A stretch of DNA of 64,000 nucleotides from positions 111,024 to 175,023 of the forward strand of contig KB911091.1 in the NCBI GenBank assembly GCA_000383355.1. The letters are read 5' to 3'. The notes beneath the pieces were generated by a model that was not told the origin of the DNA, searched no databases, and saw only the letters and a list, made by a program, of their open reading frames with translations. The position numbers were made by a program, and so were the translations under genes. Each line of letters opens with the position of its first letter. Position 1 is the stretch's first letter. Source of the DNA: Flavobacterium sp. SCGC AAA160-P02. GTDB lineage: Bacteria; Bacteroidota; Bacteroidia; Flavobacteriales; Flavobacteriaceae. Shown piece by piece: positions 47,138-57,099 of this stretch.

Positions 47138-47614
47138 ATGAAAAAAACCATCATTTATACATTTTTAATTTTTTTAGTAGTAGTAAACCTTGTATTGCTT
47201 TTTCTTACCTTTAGTAAAGGCCCCAGAAATTTTAGTCCACCTAAAGAAAAGTTTATTGCAAAAGAATTAAAATTTTCAGCGCAACAAAAAAAGCACTTTT
47301 TTTCTTTAGATAAAACTCATAGATTTCAAATGCATGATTTTGATCACAAATTACACGAATTGAGAAATAAATTATACACCTCTTTTAGTTTAGATCATTT
47401 TTCGTCAGATTCTATTACCCAGCAGATAGGTAAGTTAGAAGCACTTAAACAACAAGAGTTGTTTGCTTTTTTTGGTGAAGTTAGAAAGTTATGCGATGAA
47501 GAGCAGCTTGTTAAATTTGAAACAATTATTAAAAGAGCTGTTCAGAAAAGAGGACAAAGGCCACCAAGAAGAGGCGTTGGTTTAGAAAGACCACCTTTGC
47601 ATAAAAAACAGTAA
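47138..47614 (+). CDS. Spy/CpxP-like periplasmic protein
   Basis: Protein of 158 residues with an N-terminal signal or anchor (about 4-25) and a helical periplasmic domain. The helical hairpin with LKFSAQQKKHFFSLDKTHR resembles the LTxxQ motif of the Spy/CpxP/ZraP family, which senses metals or unfolded proteins. The tail is rich in Arg, Gly and Pro (RGQRPPRRGVG). It is the third gene of the ECF operon, 2 bases after the second, and is probably its periplasmic sensor. Confidence 0.75.
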   Translation: MKKTIIYTFLIFLVVVNLVLLFLTFSKGPRNFSPPKEKFIAKELKFSAQQKKHFFSLDKTHRFQMHDFDHKLHELRNKLYTSFSLDHFSSDSITQQIGKLEALKQQELFAFFGEVRKLCDEEQLVKFETIIKRAVQKRGQRPPRRGVGLERPPLHKKQ

Positions 47615-47647
47615 CTTATTAATCCATTCATTCATTCATTACTTAAC

Positions 47648-48679
47648 TCATTCAATGACATTTACTTCAATGTCTAAAGTAATCTCAAAAGTAGCTAAAA
47701 TAGTTTCTTGAATTTTTTTAGCAAGTTTATAAACATCTGCACCACTAGCATTATTATAATTAACTAAGACCAGCGCTTGTTTTTCGTGGACTCCACAGTC
47801 TCCAAAACGTTTTCCTTTAAAACCAGCCGTTTCTATTAACCATCCTGCAGGTATTTTATAAGAAAAAGGAGTATCTTTTTTATTTGCTGCTGCTATTTTA
47901 TAAAACGGAATATTGGGATATTTATCTTGTAGTTTTTTAAATTGCTTTGATGAAATGACTGGATTTTTAAAAAAACTACCACTATTTCCAATCTTTTTTG
48001 GATCAGGCAACTTAGATTGTCTAATAAAAATTACTGCATCAGATACTTCTTTGATTGTTGGATTGATAATATTTTTAGCAGCCAGTTCTTGCTCAATAGC
48101 ACCATAACTGGTGTTTAACTGATGTTGTTTTTTGCTAAGTTTAAAGCTAACAGAAGTAATAACAACCTTTCCTTTTAATTCATTTTTAAAAATAGAATTT
48201 CTATATCCAAACGCACAGTCTGCATTGGAGAACTCAACTCTTTTTGTTGTGCTTATATCTATTCCCTCAACCTTGGTAATCACATCTTTTATTTCTACAC
48301 CATAAGCACCAATATTTTGAATTGGTGAGGTTCCTACATGGCCAGGAATTAAAGAAAGATTTTCCAGACCACCATAATTTTGAGAAATACACCACAACAC
48401 AAAATCATGCCAATCTTCACCAGCATTTACTGTAATATGAACATCATTTTCATTTTCACGATCTATAGAAATTCCTTTACTGTTGATGTGTACAACGAGC
48501 TTGTTAATATTCTTAGTAAGCAACATATTGCTACCCCCACTCAATAAAAAAACATCTTTTTCTTGCGTTAAAATTTCTTGTAAGCTGTAAAAACTATCAA
48601 CAGAAACAAATCTACTAGCTGTTACATCTATTCCAAAGGTATTATAAGGTTTAAGAGATATGTTTTGTTGTATATTCAA
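47648..48679 (-). CDS. murB: UDP-N-acetylenolpyruvoylglucosamine reductase
   Basis: FAD enzyme that reduces enolpyruvyl-UDP-GlcNAc to UDP-MurNAc in peptidoglycan synthesis. The 343 residues correspond to the long (type I) form. FAD-binding motifs LSGGSNMLL and GLENLSLIPGHVGTSPIQNIGAYGVE are present, as is YRNSIFK. The catalytic serine is in NSGSFFKNP and the glutamate is near the C terminus. It converges with the Spy-like gene, and a (CATT)4 tract lies between the stops. Confidence 0.97.
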   Translation of the reverse strand: MNIQQNISLKPYNTFGIDVTASRFVSVDSFYSLQEILTQEKDVFLLSGGSNMLLTKNINKLVVHINSKGISIDRENENDVHITVNAGEDWHDFVLWCISQNYGGLENLSLIPGHVGTSPIQNIGAYGVEIKDVITKVEGIDISTTKRVEFSNADCAFGYRNSIFKNELKGKVVITSVSFKLSKKQHQLNTSYGAIEQELAAKNIINPTIKEVSDAVIFIRQSKLPDPKKIGNSGSFFKNPVISSKQFKKLQDKYPNIPFYKIAAANKKDTPFSYKIPAGWLIETAGFKGKRFGDCGVHEKQALVLVNYNNASGADVYKLAKKIQETILATFEITLDIEVNVIE

Positions 48680-48754
48680 ATCTTTATTTTTTATGAGTAC
48701 ACTTGTTTTGAATTGTAATATTATTGTCTTCGATTCAGATCAAACTTACATTTT

Positions 48755-49945
48755 TTATTTGTGATAGGTATCCAGTGCTATTTTTAAAATTTCTACACAC
48801 CTGATTAAATCTTCTTTGTTTAAAACATAGGCCAACCTAACTTGATTTTTTCCTTCACCTTCAGTAGAATAAAAACCACTAGCTGGAGCCACCATTAACG
48901 TTTCATTATTGTGGTGAAATTCTTCTAACATCCAACGAGCAAAATGATCAGTATCCTCAACGGGTAATTCTGCAACACAATAAAAAGCACCCTTTGGATT
49001 GGCAACTTTTACACCACTTATTTTTTCTAATTCAGTAATTAGTGTATTTCTTCTAGCAACATATTCTTCTATCACCTCATCAAAATAACTTTGTGGAGTG
49101 TCTAAAGCGGCCTCACTAGCTAAAAGAGCATAGGTTGGTGGACTCAGTCTTGCCTGTGCAAATTTAATAGCTGTGTTCATAAAATTCTTATTTTTAGAAA
49201 CAATACAACCAATTCTTGCTCCACACATACTATAGCGTTTAGAGACAGAATCTATCATAATAGCATGTTCTTCTAAACCAACCTCAGACATTACAGAAAG
49301 ATGTGTTTGGCCATCATAGGCAAACTCTCTATATACCTCATCTGCAATTAAAAATAAATCGTGTTTTAATACAAGTTGTTTTAATTTTCCAATCTCTTCT
49401 TTGCTGTAAAGATATCCGGTTGGGTTTCCTGGGTTACAAATTAAAATTGCTTTTGTTCTTGGCGTTATTAATTTTTCAAAATCATCAATATTTGGCAATG
49501 CAAAATTATCTTCAATTTTTGAAATTACAGGAACTACGGTGACTCCAGATGCAGTTGAAAATCCATTATAATTTGCATAGAATGGTTCTGGAATAATAAT
49601 TTCATCACCTGGATCTGTAATACTACCCATGGTAAACAACAGTGCTTCAGAACCACCTGTGGTAGCAATAATATCTTGTGCTTGTATATGTATGTTGTTT
49701 TTTTTGTAATAGTTAGCTAGCTTTTCTCTGTATTGTTCAGATCCCTCAGATCTAGCATAAGAAAGTACTTCTATGGTGTTGTTTTTTACAGCGTCTAAGG
49801 CAACTTTAGGTGTTTTAATATCTGGTTGACCAATATTTAAATGGTACACCTTTGTTCCCTTTTTTTTAGCAGCTTCAGCATAAGGAACTAATTTTCTAAT
49901 AGGAGATTGAGGCATTAGTCCTCCTTTTTTTGATATTGATGGCAT
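48755..49945 (-). CDS. class I/II pyridoxal-phosphate aminotransferase
   Basis: Fold-type I aminotransferase of 396 residues, aspartate-aminotransferase-like. Motifs: substrate-binding NIGQPDIKTP, cofactor-binding ATTGGSEALLF, CNPGNPTG, ADEVYREF, and the Schiff-base lysine in DSVSKRYSMCGARIG (about residue 235). The amino donor and acceptor cannot be told from sequence. It stands alone. The 287-base region upstream (49946-50232) is AT-rich with no feature I can support. Confidence 0.9.
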   Translation of the reverse strand: MPSISKKGGLMPQSPIRKLVPYAEAAKKKGTKVYHLNIGQPDIKTPKVALDAVKNNTIEVLSYARSEGSEQYREKLANYYKKNNIHIQAQDIIATTGGSEALLFTMGSITDPGDEIIIPEPFYANYNGFSTASGVTVVPVISKIEDNFALPNIDDFEKLITPRTKAILICNPGNPTGYLYSKEEIGKLKQLVLKHDLFLIADEVYREFAYDGQTHLSVMSEVGLEEHAIMIDSVSKRYSMCGARIGCIVSKNKNFMNTAIKFAQARLSPPTYALLASEAALDTPQSYFDEVIEEYVARRNTLITELEKISGVKVANPKGAFYCVAELPVEDTDHFARWMLEEFHHNNETLMVAPASGFYSTEGEGKNQVRLAYVLNKEDLIRCVEILKIALDTYHK

Positions 49946-50232
49946 TTTTAGTTAAATTGAATTTCTTGTGCAAATTTGCAAAATATATTTTATAAACGAC
50001 TAGTTTTATTATGTCATAAAAAAAGTTGATTTATATAAAAAAAACATATTAATACTTTATGTAATCAATTAGCATAAAAGTATGTGGATTATTGAAAACA
50101 AAAACACATGAATTATCTGAAAACGAAAATCATTTCTGAAAATTTTAAGAAGAAGATCGTAAAATAATCCACCTAATAGTTTTACGCGGTATGATTATAC
50201 TCACTATTAATTTAAAGCTTAAAAAAAATTAT

Positions 50233-50661
50233 TTAATGATCTTCTGACAGGATACTTTTTTTCTTTTCAAAAGATGTTTCTTTTTCAATATAGCCTTTAA
50301 TTTTGACCATCTTACGTTCGTTCTTTGCATTGGAAAAAATAGTGATGGCTTTAGAAAACCCACCAGGTCTTTTTGTATCGTAAGCAACTTCAATCTCACC
50401 TTTTTCACCTGGCATTATAGGTTGGTCAGGTTTTTTGGGAACAGTACAACCGCAAGAGGCTTGAACTCTGGTAATAATTAAAGGAGACTTTCCTATATTG
50501 ATAAATTCAAATACTCTAACACCATTTGCTCCTAAAGTAATTTTACCGTAATTAATTGTTTCGGTAATAAATTTAAATGCTGGTTTTAAATCATCAACTT
50601 CTTGTGCAAAAGAAACGCTACTGAAGAATAAAACAATGATAAATGTGTGTAGGTTTTTCAT
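50233..50661 (-). CDS. DUF1573 secreted protein
   Basis: Protein of 142 residues with a signal peptide (about 1-19, ending SFAQ) and one DUF1573 domain, an Ig-like or ASPM-like fold common in Bacteroidota. The family signature is seen in FEFINIGKSPLIITRVQASCGCT and the following KPDQPIMPGEKGEIEVAYDT. It is probably periplasmic. It is the only gene of its transcript. Confidence 0.88.
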   Translation of the reverse strand: MKNLHTFIIVLFFSSVSFAQEVDDLKPAFKFITETINYGKITLGANGVRVFEFINIGKSPLIITRVQASCGCTVPKKPDQPIMPGEKGEIEVAYDTKRPGGFSKAITIFSNAKNERKMVKIKGYIEKETSFEKKKSILSEDH

Positions 50662-50691
50662 AAGATTTACTGTTAATGTAAAATATTAAAA

Positions 50692-50699
50692 CAAATTTA
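50692..50699 (-). promoter_or_regulatory. -7 box of the DUF1573 gene
   Basis: On the minus strand TAAATTTG matches TAnnTTTG, 30 bases before the start at 50661. Confidence 0.6.
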
Positions 50700-50742
50700 A
50701 TCAAAAAAAGTTCAACAGACTTTCAAATACTATAGATAATTG

Positions 50743-50750
50743 TACTTTTG
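50743..50750 (+). promoter_or_regulatory. -7 box of valS
   Basis: TACTTTTG matches TAnnTTTG. It overlaps the alternative TTG start at 50748 and so supports the ATG at 50778 as the real valS start. Confidence 0.65.
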
Positions 50751-50777
50751 TTTGCTATAGGCAAAAGCAAAAGAGGT

Positions 50778-53435
50778 ATGAGTATTCCATCAAAATATGA
50801 TGCAAGTTTAGTAGAAAGTAAGTGGTATGACTACTGGATGAAACACAATTATTTTCATTCAGAAGTAGATGACAGAGAGCCTTATACCATTGTAATTCCT
50901 CCACCAAACGTAACCGGAGTATTGCATATGGGACATATGCTAAACAATACTATACAGGATGTACTAATAAGGCATGCTCGGTTATTGGGTAAAAATGCTT
51001 GCTGGGTTCCTGGTACAGATCATGCTTCTATAGCTACTGAAGCCAAAGTGGTTGCGAAATTAAAAGAACAAGGAATCGATAAAAATGACCTTACACGTGA
51101 AGAGTTTTTAGCACATGCTTGGGAATGGAAACATGAATATGGGGGTATTATTTTAGATCAACTTAAGAAGCTAGGAGCTTCATGTGATTGGGAAAGAACT
51201 ACTTTTACTATGGATCCAGAAATGTCAGAATCTGTTATAAAAGTTTTTGTTGATCTGTTTAATAAAGGATTAATTTACAGAGGTTTTAGAATGGTGAATT
51301 GGGATCCAGAAGCCAAAACAACCTTGTCTGATGAGGAGGTAATTCACGAAGAAAGACAGGGAAATTTATATTACTTAAATTATAAAATTGAAGGAAGTGA
51401 AGATGTATTAACTATTGCAACAACACGTCCAGAAACTATTTTTGGTGATACAGCTATATGTATAAACCCAACAGATGAGCGTTTCACACATTTAAAAGGT
51501 AAAAAAGCAATTGTTCCTTTGTGTAATCGTGTCATTCCAATTATTGAAGATGAATATGTAGATATCGAATTTGGAACAGGTTGCTTAAAAGTTACACCAG
51601 CACACGATGAAAATGACAAAGTTTTAGGAGACAAACACGCACTAGAAGTAATTGACATCTTTAATGATGATGCCTCCTTAAATTCATTTGGTTTGCATTA
51701 TGAAGGAAAAGACAGATTTGTTGTTCGTAAAGAAGTTACAAAAGAATTAGAAGAAAAAGGATTTTTGTTAAAAACAGAAATTCATACCAATAAAGTTGGA
51801 ACCTCAGAAAGAACCAAAGCAGTTATAGAGCCAAGATTGTCTGATCAATGGTTTTTAAAGATGGAAGATTTGGTAAAACCAGCAATTAATGCGGTTTTAG
51901 GAGATGATACTGCCATTAATTTGTATCCTAAAAAATTTGAAAACACCTATAGACATTGGATGGAAAATATTCGCGATTGGAATATTTCTCGACAGTTATG
52001 GTGGGGTCAACAAATTCCTGCCTATTTCTATGGAGACGGCAAAAATGATTTTGTAGTTGCAGAAAGCAAAGAAGAAGCCTTTGAATTGGCTAAAAAGAAA
52101 CTAGCGGTTTCTTCAAACGAGGCAGAGAAGTCATTTTCAATTGATGACTTACGTCAAGATGAAGATGCTTTAGACACATGGTTTTCTTCTTGGTTGTGGC
52201 CAATGTCGGTTTTTGATGGCATCAGAAATCCAGAAAATAAAGAAATTAATTACTATTATCCAACAAACGATTTAGTAACCGGGCCAGATATTTTATTTTT
52301 CTGGGTAGCTAGAATGATTATTGCTGGGTATGAATACAAAGATAAAAAACCATTTCAGAATGTTTATTTAACAGGATTGGTTCGTGATAAACAACGTCGT
52401 AAAATGTCTAAATCTTTAGGGAATTCTCCAGATGCGTTAAAATTGATTGACACCTATGGTGCAGATGGGGTTAGAGTAGGTTTGTTGTTAAGTTCTGCTG
52501 CAGGAAACGATTTAATGTTTGATGAAGATTTATGTCAGCAAGGAAAACAGTTTGCCAATAAAATTTGGAATGCATTCCGTCTAATTAAAGGTTGGGAGAT
52601 AGACAAAAGTTTACCGCAACCAGCAACAGCTAGTATTGGTTTGGCTTGGTATGAAGCTAAATTTCAAAAAACTTTGGTAGAAATAGAAGATCATTTCTCT
52701 AAGTATCGTTTATCTGATGCCTTAATGACAATTTATAAATTAATTACCGATGATTTTTCTTCTTGGCTATTAGAGATCGTAAAACCAGCATATCAGCAAC
52801 CAATTGATGCAACTACCTTTTATGAGGTTCTTAGAATTTTAGAAAATAATTTAAAAGTATTGCATCCATTTATGCCTTTCTTAACCGAAGAAATATGGCA
52901 ATACATAGCAAATAGAACCCCAGAAGATGCATTAATTATTGGAAAATATCCAGTTCAAAGTGAGTTTGATGCAGAAATTATTTCAAAATTTGATATAGCC
53001 ACAGCAATTATTTCTGGAATTAGAACCATTAGAAAAGATAAAAACATTTCATTTAGAGATTCTATTGAGTTGTTTGTTATAAACAGAGAAAAAACCAACC
53101 ATCAATTTAATACGCTAATTCAGAAACTAACCAACACATCTAAAATAACAGAGGTGTCAGAAAAAGTTGAAGGTGCTTCGTTTAGAGTAAAGTCTAATGA
53201 ATACTTTGTTCCTATTTCCATAGAAAATATTGATGTACAAGCAGAAATTACGAAGTTAGAGGCTGAATTAAAGAGAGCAAAGGCTTTTCTTTTTGGAATT
53301 CAAAAGAAATTATCTAACGAGCGTTTTGTAAAAAACGCACCCGAGCAAGTAATTATATTAGAACGAAAAAAGGAATCTGATACTGTAGCCAAAATACAGA
53401 CAATACTATCTAGTCTAGATAGTTTAAAGTTATAG
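50778..53435 (+). CDS. valS: valyl-tRNA synthetase
   Basis: Class I synthetase that charges tRNA-Val and edits threonine. I start at the ATG at 50778 (MSIPSKYDASL), giving 885 residues, because the earlier TTG lies inside the promoter box. Motifs: PPPNVTGVLHMGHML with HIGH as HMGH, the editing domain with TTRPETIFGDTA, and RRKMSKSLGNSPD carrying KMSKS. A C-terminal coiled-coil arm (about 815-880) is typical of ValRS. It is transcribed alone. Confidence 0.98.
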   Translation: MSIPSKYDASLVESKWYDYWMKHNYFHSEVDDREPYTIVIPPPNVTGVLHMGHMLNNTIQDVLIRHARLLGKNACWVPGTDHASIATEAKVVAKLKEQGIDKNDLTREEFLAHAWEWKHEYGGIILDQLKKLGASCDWERTTFTMDPEMSESVIKVFVDLFNKGLIYRGFRMVNWDPEAKTTLSDEEVIHEERQGNLYYLNYKIEGSEDVLTIATTRPETIFGDTAICINPTDERFTHLKGKKAIVPLCNRVIPIIEDEYVDIEFGTGCLKVTPAHDENDKVLGDKHALEVIDIFNDDASLNSFGLHYEGKDRFVVRKEVTKELEEKGFLLKTEIHTNKVGTSERTKAVIEPRLSDQWFLKMEDLVKPAINAVLGDDTAINLYPKKFENTYRHWMENIRDWNISRQLWWGQQIPAYFYGDGKNDFVVAESKEEAFELAKKKLAVSSNEAEKSFSIDDLRQDEDALDTWFSSWLWPMSVFDGIRNPENKEINYYYPTNDLVTGPDILFFWVARMIIAGYEYKDKKPFQNVYLTGLVRDKQRRKMSKSLGNSPDALKLIDTYGADGVRVGLLLSSAAGNDLMFDEDLCQQGKQFANKIWNAFRLIKGWEIDKSLPQPATASIGLAWYEAKFQKTLVEIEDHFSKYRLSDALMTIYKLITDDFSSWLLEIVKPAYQQPIDATTFYEVLRILENNLKVLHPFMPFLTEEIWQYIANRTPEDALIIGKYPVQSEFDAEIISKFDIATAIISGIRTIRKDKNISFRDSIELFVINREKTNHQFNTLIQKLTNTSKITEVSEKVEGASFRVKSNEYFVPISIENIDVQAEITKLEAELKRAKAFLFGIQKKLSNERFVKNAPEQVIILERKKESDTVAKIQTILSSLDSLKL

Positions 53436-53611
53436 GGTAATAAAACATTCTAAAAATTTATTATTGAGCTGCTTTTTTTAGACTTTTTTAGTTTACCGTA
53501 TACTAGTACTATGTTTATAGATTTTTTTTATTAAGTATTCTGAAATAGTTTTGTTGATTGTATCTAATTTTTTTGTAATTTTATTTAAAATTTAATTTAA
53601 AACAGACAAAC

Positions 53612-54082
53612 GTGAAAACCTCCCAAAAACACACTTGCGCTATTGCTCTTTCTGTTCAACATTTAGGTGACAAATGGTCACTTTTATTGTTGAGAGATAT
53701 GATCGTGCACAAAAAAACAAGATTTAAAGAATTTAGAAGCTCAAAAGAAAAAATTGCTACCAATGTTCTTACCAACCGATTAAAACATTTACAAGCAGAA
53801 GGCTTTATAAAAAAATTAGATCCTTTAGGAACTAAAAAGAGTACTCGTTATATAGCTACAGACAAAGGAATTTCTTCATTACCTATCATTATTGAATTAT
53901 ATTTATTTTCTATTCAATCTATAGATGAGTCTGTTTTAGATGAATCTCAGTTGAGAATTAAAGATGAAATATGTAATGATCGTGCTTTTTTTGAAGCAAA
54001 AAGAAAAGAAGCGTATCTAGATTTTATTACTGATTTAAAGCAGTCATTAGAAGTATCTAACCTGTTAGTTGAAGCAAGTTAA
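53612..54082 (+). CDS. HxlR family transcriptional regulator
   Basis: Winged-helix regulator of 156 residues. The N-terminal two-thirds hold the HxlR domain with DKWSLLLLRDM, FKEFRSSKEKIATNVLTNRLKHLQ and GTKKSTRYIATDKG, typical of members that respond to aldehydes, quinones or redox state. The start is GTG at 53612. The C-terminal helical extension (about 105-156) is longer than in the shortest members. The expected Cys near the N terminus is C9 (KHTCAIALS). It has no co-transcribed target gene. Confidence 0.88.
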   Translation: MKTSQKHTCAIALSVQHLGDKWSLLLLRDMIVHKKTRFKEFRSSKEKIATNVLTNRLKHLQAEGFIKKLDPLGTKKSTRYIATDKGISSLPIIIELYLFSIQSIDESVLDESQLRIKDEICNDRAFFEAKRKEAYLDFITDLKQSLEVSNLLVEAS

Positions 54083-54150
54083 TAAATTTGCTAAAGTCAT
54101 TTCAGTAGAAGCATATTCAGAATTTTTAATGTTTCTTAAACACACAATAT

Positions 54151-54178
54151 ATACTCATATTTTTTTAAATGTGAGTAT
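54151..54178. terminator. hairpin between convergent HxlR and YdiJ-like genes
   Basis: ATACTCATATTT and AAATGTGAGTAT form a 12-bp stem with loop TTTT. It probably terminates transcripts from both sides. Confidence 0.7.
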
Positions 54179-54198
54179 TCTTTCTAAATGTTTAAGAA

Positions 54199-57096
54199 TT
54201 AAACGAGTGCTTCGCGTAAAACGGTAATAGGGTGCTTAGCAATTCGTTTAGTTCCATCATAAATCTGATGACGGCAACTTGTTCCAGCAGCTACAATTTC
54301 TATTTCTTTTGAGGTATTTCTTATCTTAGGAAATAGCGTGTCTTCACCTACCTGCATACTTACTTTGTAGTGTTCTTTTTCATAACCAAAAGAACCTGCC
54401 ATTCCACAGCAGCCAGTATTCATAATAGTAGGTTTGTAGTTTTTAGGAATATTTAAAATTGAAAAAGTAGCATGGGTGCTAGACAAGGCTTTTTGATGGC
54501 AATGCCCATGTATTTTAATAAGCTTTTTTTCGGTAGAAAATTGATTGGTTCTAATAGTTCCACTTTCGAATTCTTTTAGTATAAATTCTTCTATTGTAAA
54601 GGTGTTTTTAGAAATAACAGTAGCTGAGTTCACATCATCAGCCAGTCGAATATACTCATCTCTAAAAGTTAAAATAGCAGAGGGTTCTATGCCAACAAGA
54701 GGTGTTTCTTCTGTTATTAATTCTTTAAAAATAGACACATTTTCATTTGCTAAAGCTTTTGCTTCTTTTAAAAACCCTTTAGAGATAAAACTTCGTCCAC
54801 TTTCTGGATGGTTTATAAAGGTTGGGTTGTAGCCCAATCTTTTTAGTACGCTAATGGTATCTTTTCCAATCTCTGTATCATAGAAATTGGTAAATTCATC
54901 ACAGAAAATATATACAATTTTTTGACTGCTAGAATGGGTTTGTTTTTTATACCAAGCCTTTAAGGTTTTTGGTGTTAATTTTGGAATGCTGCGTTTTAAT
55001 GAAATCCCCATAATAGACTTTGTTAAATAAGTATTTAACACTAAGTTGGTAAGACCAGGAACCAAACTTCCAATTTTATTGTATTTAACATTATTTGCAA
55101 ACATTGTATTTCTAAAAGAATAGCCATTTTCTTCTTGATATTGATATAGGAACTCACTCTTTAGTGCAGCAACATCTACATTACTTGGGCATTCTGATGC
55201 ACAGGCCTTACAACTTAGGCAGAGATCAAAAACCTCTTTTAGTTCTTGATGGTTAAATTTATTTGCTTGTTCAGAATTGGTTAAAAATTCACGTAGCGTA
55301 TTGGCTCTGGCTCTAGTAGTGTCTTTTTCATCTTTTGTAGCTCTGTAACTTGGGCACATAGCCCCACCTGCAGAAGCAGGTTTTCTGCAATCTCCAGAAC
55401 CATTGCATTTTTCTGCTAATTTTAGAATTCCTTGATTGTCTGAAAAATCTTGAATTGTTTTTATTTCAGGCTCATTTCTATCAATGTCATATCGCAAACT
55501 TTTATCCATTGGAAAAGCATCTGTGATTTTTCCTTGGTTAAAAATATTGTTTGGATCAAATGTTTTTTTGATACGCCTCAATAATTGATAGTTAGTTTCT
55601 CCAATCATTAATGGAATAAATTCTGCCCGTACAATTCCATCTCCATGTTCACCACTAAAAGATCCTCCATATTTTTTAACCAATTGCGCAGTTTCAGTAG
55701 TTATTTTTCTAAATAAAGAAACATCCTCAGATTTTTTTAAATTTAAAATTGGACGTAAATGTAATTCACCAGCCCCTGCGTGTGCGTAATACACGGCTTT
55801 TTGCTGATACTTGTCCATAATTTTAGTAAACTCTTCTATATAGTTTGGAAGATCGTTTAAATCTACTGCTGTATCTTCTATACAAGCTACTGCTTTTTTA
55901 TCACCTATAATATTTCCTAACAATCCTAGTCCAGCTTTTCGTAAATCAAACATACGTTTGATATCTTCTCCTATTATTTTAGGGTGGTGATATCCAAAGT
56001 TATTATTGTCTAAATCAGCAATTAATTTATCTGCTTTGTTCTGAGCTTCTTCTATAGAGTTCGCAGAAACTTCAAACATTAAAATAGCCTCAGGATCTCC
56101 TTGAATAAAGAAACGATTCTTTGAATGCTCACGATTATTTTTAGTACAATCTAAGATAACTTTGTCCATTAATTCACAAGCAAATAACTCATGATTCATT
56201 GCTAAAACCGTTGCTTTTAAACTTTCCTTGATGCTTTTAAAATGAGACGCAACAATTACACTTTCTTTAGGTTGAACAATATCTAATTGCAAAGTAATGG
56301 CTGTTGAAAACACCAAGGTGCCTTCACTACCTGATAATAGTTTAGCAATGTTTATAGTAGCCTCTAGACCGCCAAATAAATCTGAAGCAAGTAATTCGTC
56401 TACTGCATATCCAGTATTTCTTCTGTGGATACTAGGTTTTGGAAATTGGCTTTTTATTTCTTGTTGAACTTGTTCTTGTGAAAGTTCATTGTAAATAGAA
56501 GCATAAATTTTTCCCTCTAAAGACTGCTCATGAGTTTTTAATTTAAATTCTTTAGAAGTTAGTTCCTTAAAACAAACCAAGGACCCATCACTTAATACTC
56601 CATCAATTTGTAAAACTTTATCTCTAGTTACTCCGTATCTAATAGAGGTGCTTCCAGAAGAATTATTACCTACCATCCCTCCAATCATACATCGATTTGA
56701 TGTAGAGGTGTTTGGACCAAAAAAGAGTTCGAAAGGTTTTAAAAATAAATTCAATTCATCTCTAACAACTCCGGGTTCTACAGTAATGGTTTTATTGAGT
56801 TCATCAAAAGCGATGATGTTTGTGAAATGTTTAGAGACATCAACAACAATTCCATCCCCAACACACTGCCCTGCTAATGAGGTTCCTGCTGTTCTAGGAA
56901 TTAATGTAACTTTATTTTGTGTTGCAAATTCAATTAAAAGCTGAAGATCCTTTTCATCTTTAGGAAAGGCAACAGCTAAGGGTATTTTTCTGTATACAGA
57001 TGCATCAGTAGCATATAGAGCTTTGTGTAAATCGTCATAAACAAGAGATCCATTTAATCTGCCTTGAAGTTCTTGCAATTTTTTATCATTAATCAT
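54199..57096 (-). CDS. FAD and Fe-S D-2-hydroxyacid dehydrogenase, YdiJ-like
   Basis: Fusion enzyme of 965 residues. The N-terminal FAD-binding PCMH domain (about 35-270) has PRTAGTSLAGQCVG. A GlcD-type C-terminal FAD-oxidase domain (to about 545) ends in GGSFSGEHGDG. The ferredoxin-like region (about 570-640) has CNGSGDCRKP and CLSCKACASECP. The last part is a CCG domain with GHCHQKAL and GCCGMAGS (895 onward). This order matches YdiJ, reported to oxidise D-2-hydroxyglutarate; D-lactate dehydrogenase of the Dld-II type is the alternative. It is the second gene after bestrophin, 3 bases apart. Confidence 0.85.
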   Translation of the reverse strand: MINDKKLQELQGRLNGSLVYDDLHKALYATDASVYRKIPLAVAFPKDEKDLQLLIEFATQNKVTLIPRTAGTSLAGQCVGDGIVVDVSKHFTNIIAFDELNKTITVEPGVVRDELNLFLKPFELFFGPNTSTSNRCMIGGMVGNNSSGSTSIRYGVTRDKVLQIDGVLSDGSLVCFKELTSKEFKLKTHEQSLEGKIYASIYNELSQEQVQQEIKSQFPKPSIHRRNTGYAVDELLASDLFGGLEATINIAKLLSGSEGTLVFSTAITLQLDIVQPKESVIVASHFKSIKESLKATVLAMNHELFACELMDKVILDCTKNNREHSKNRFFIQGDPEAILMFEVSANSIEEAQNKADKLIADLDNNNFGYHHPKIIGEDIKRMFDLRKAGLGLLGNIIGDKKAVACIEDTAVDLNDLPNYIEEFTKIMDKYQQKAVYYAHAGAGELHLRPILNLKKSEDVSLFRKITTETAQLVKKYGGSFSGEHGDGIVRAEFIPLMIGETNYQLLRRIKKTFDPNNIFNQGKITDAFPMDKSLRYDIDRNEPEIKTIQDFSDNQGILKLAEKCNGSGDCRKPASAGGAMCPSYRATKDEKDTTRARANTLREFLTNSEQANKFNHQELKEVFDLCLSCKACASECPSNVDVAALKSEFLYQYQEENGYSFRNTMFANNVKYNKIGSLVPGLTNLVLNTYLTKSIMGISLKRSIPKLTPKTLKAWYKKQTHSSSQKIVYIFCDEFTNFYDTEIGKDTISVLKRLGYNPTFINHPESGRSFISKGFLKEAKALANENVSIFKELITEETPLVGIEPSAILTFRDEYIRLADDVNSATVISKNTFTIEEFILKEFESGTIRTNQFSTEKKLIKIHGHCHQKALSSTHATFSILNIPKNYKPTIMNTGCCGMAGSFGYEKEHYKVSMQVGEDTLFPKIRNTSKEIEIVAAGTSCRHQIYDGTKRIAKHPITVLREALV

Positions 57097-57099
57097 ATT

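Noticed and set aside
47625-47640. (CATT)4 tetranucleotide tract
   Set aside because: It lies between two convergent stop codons, so slippage there would not switch a gene; too short to claim phase variation.
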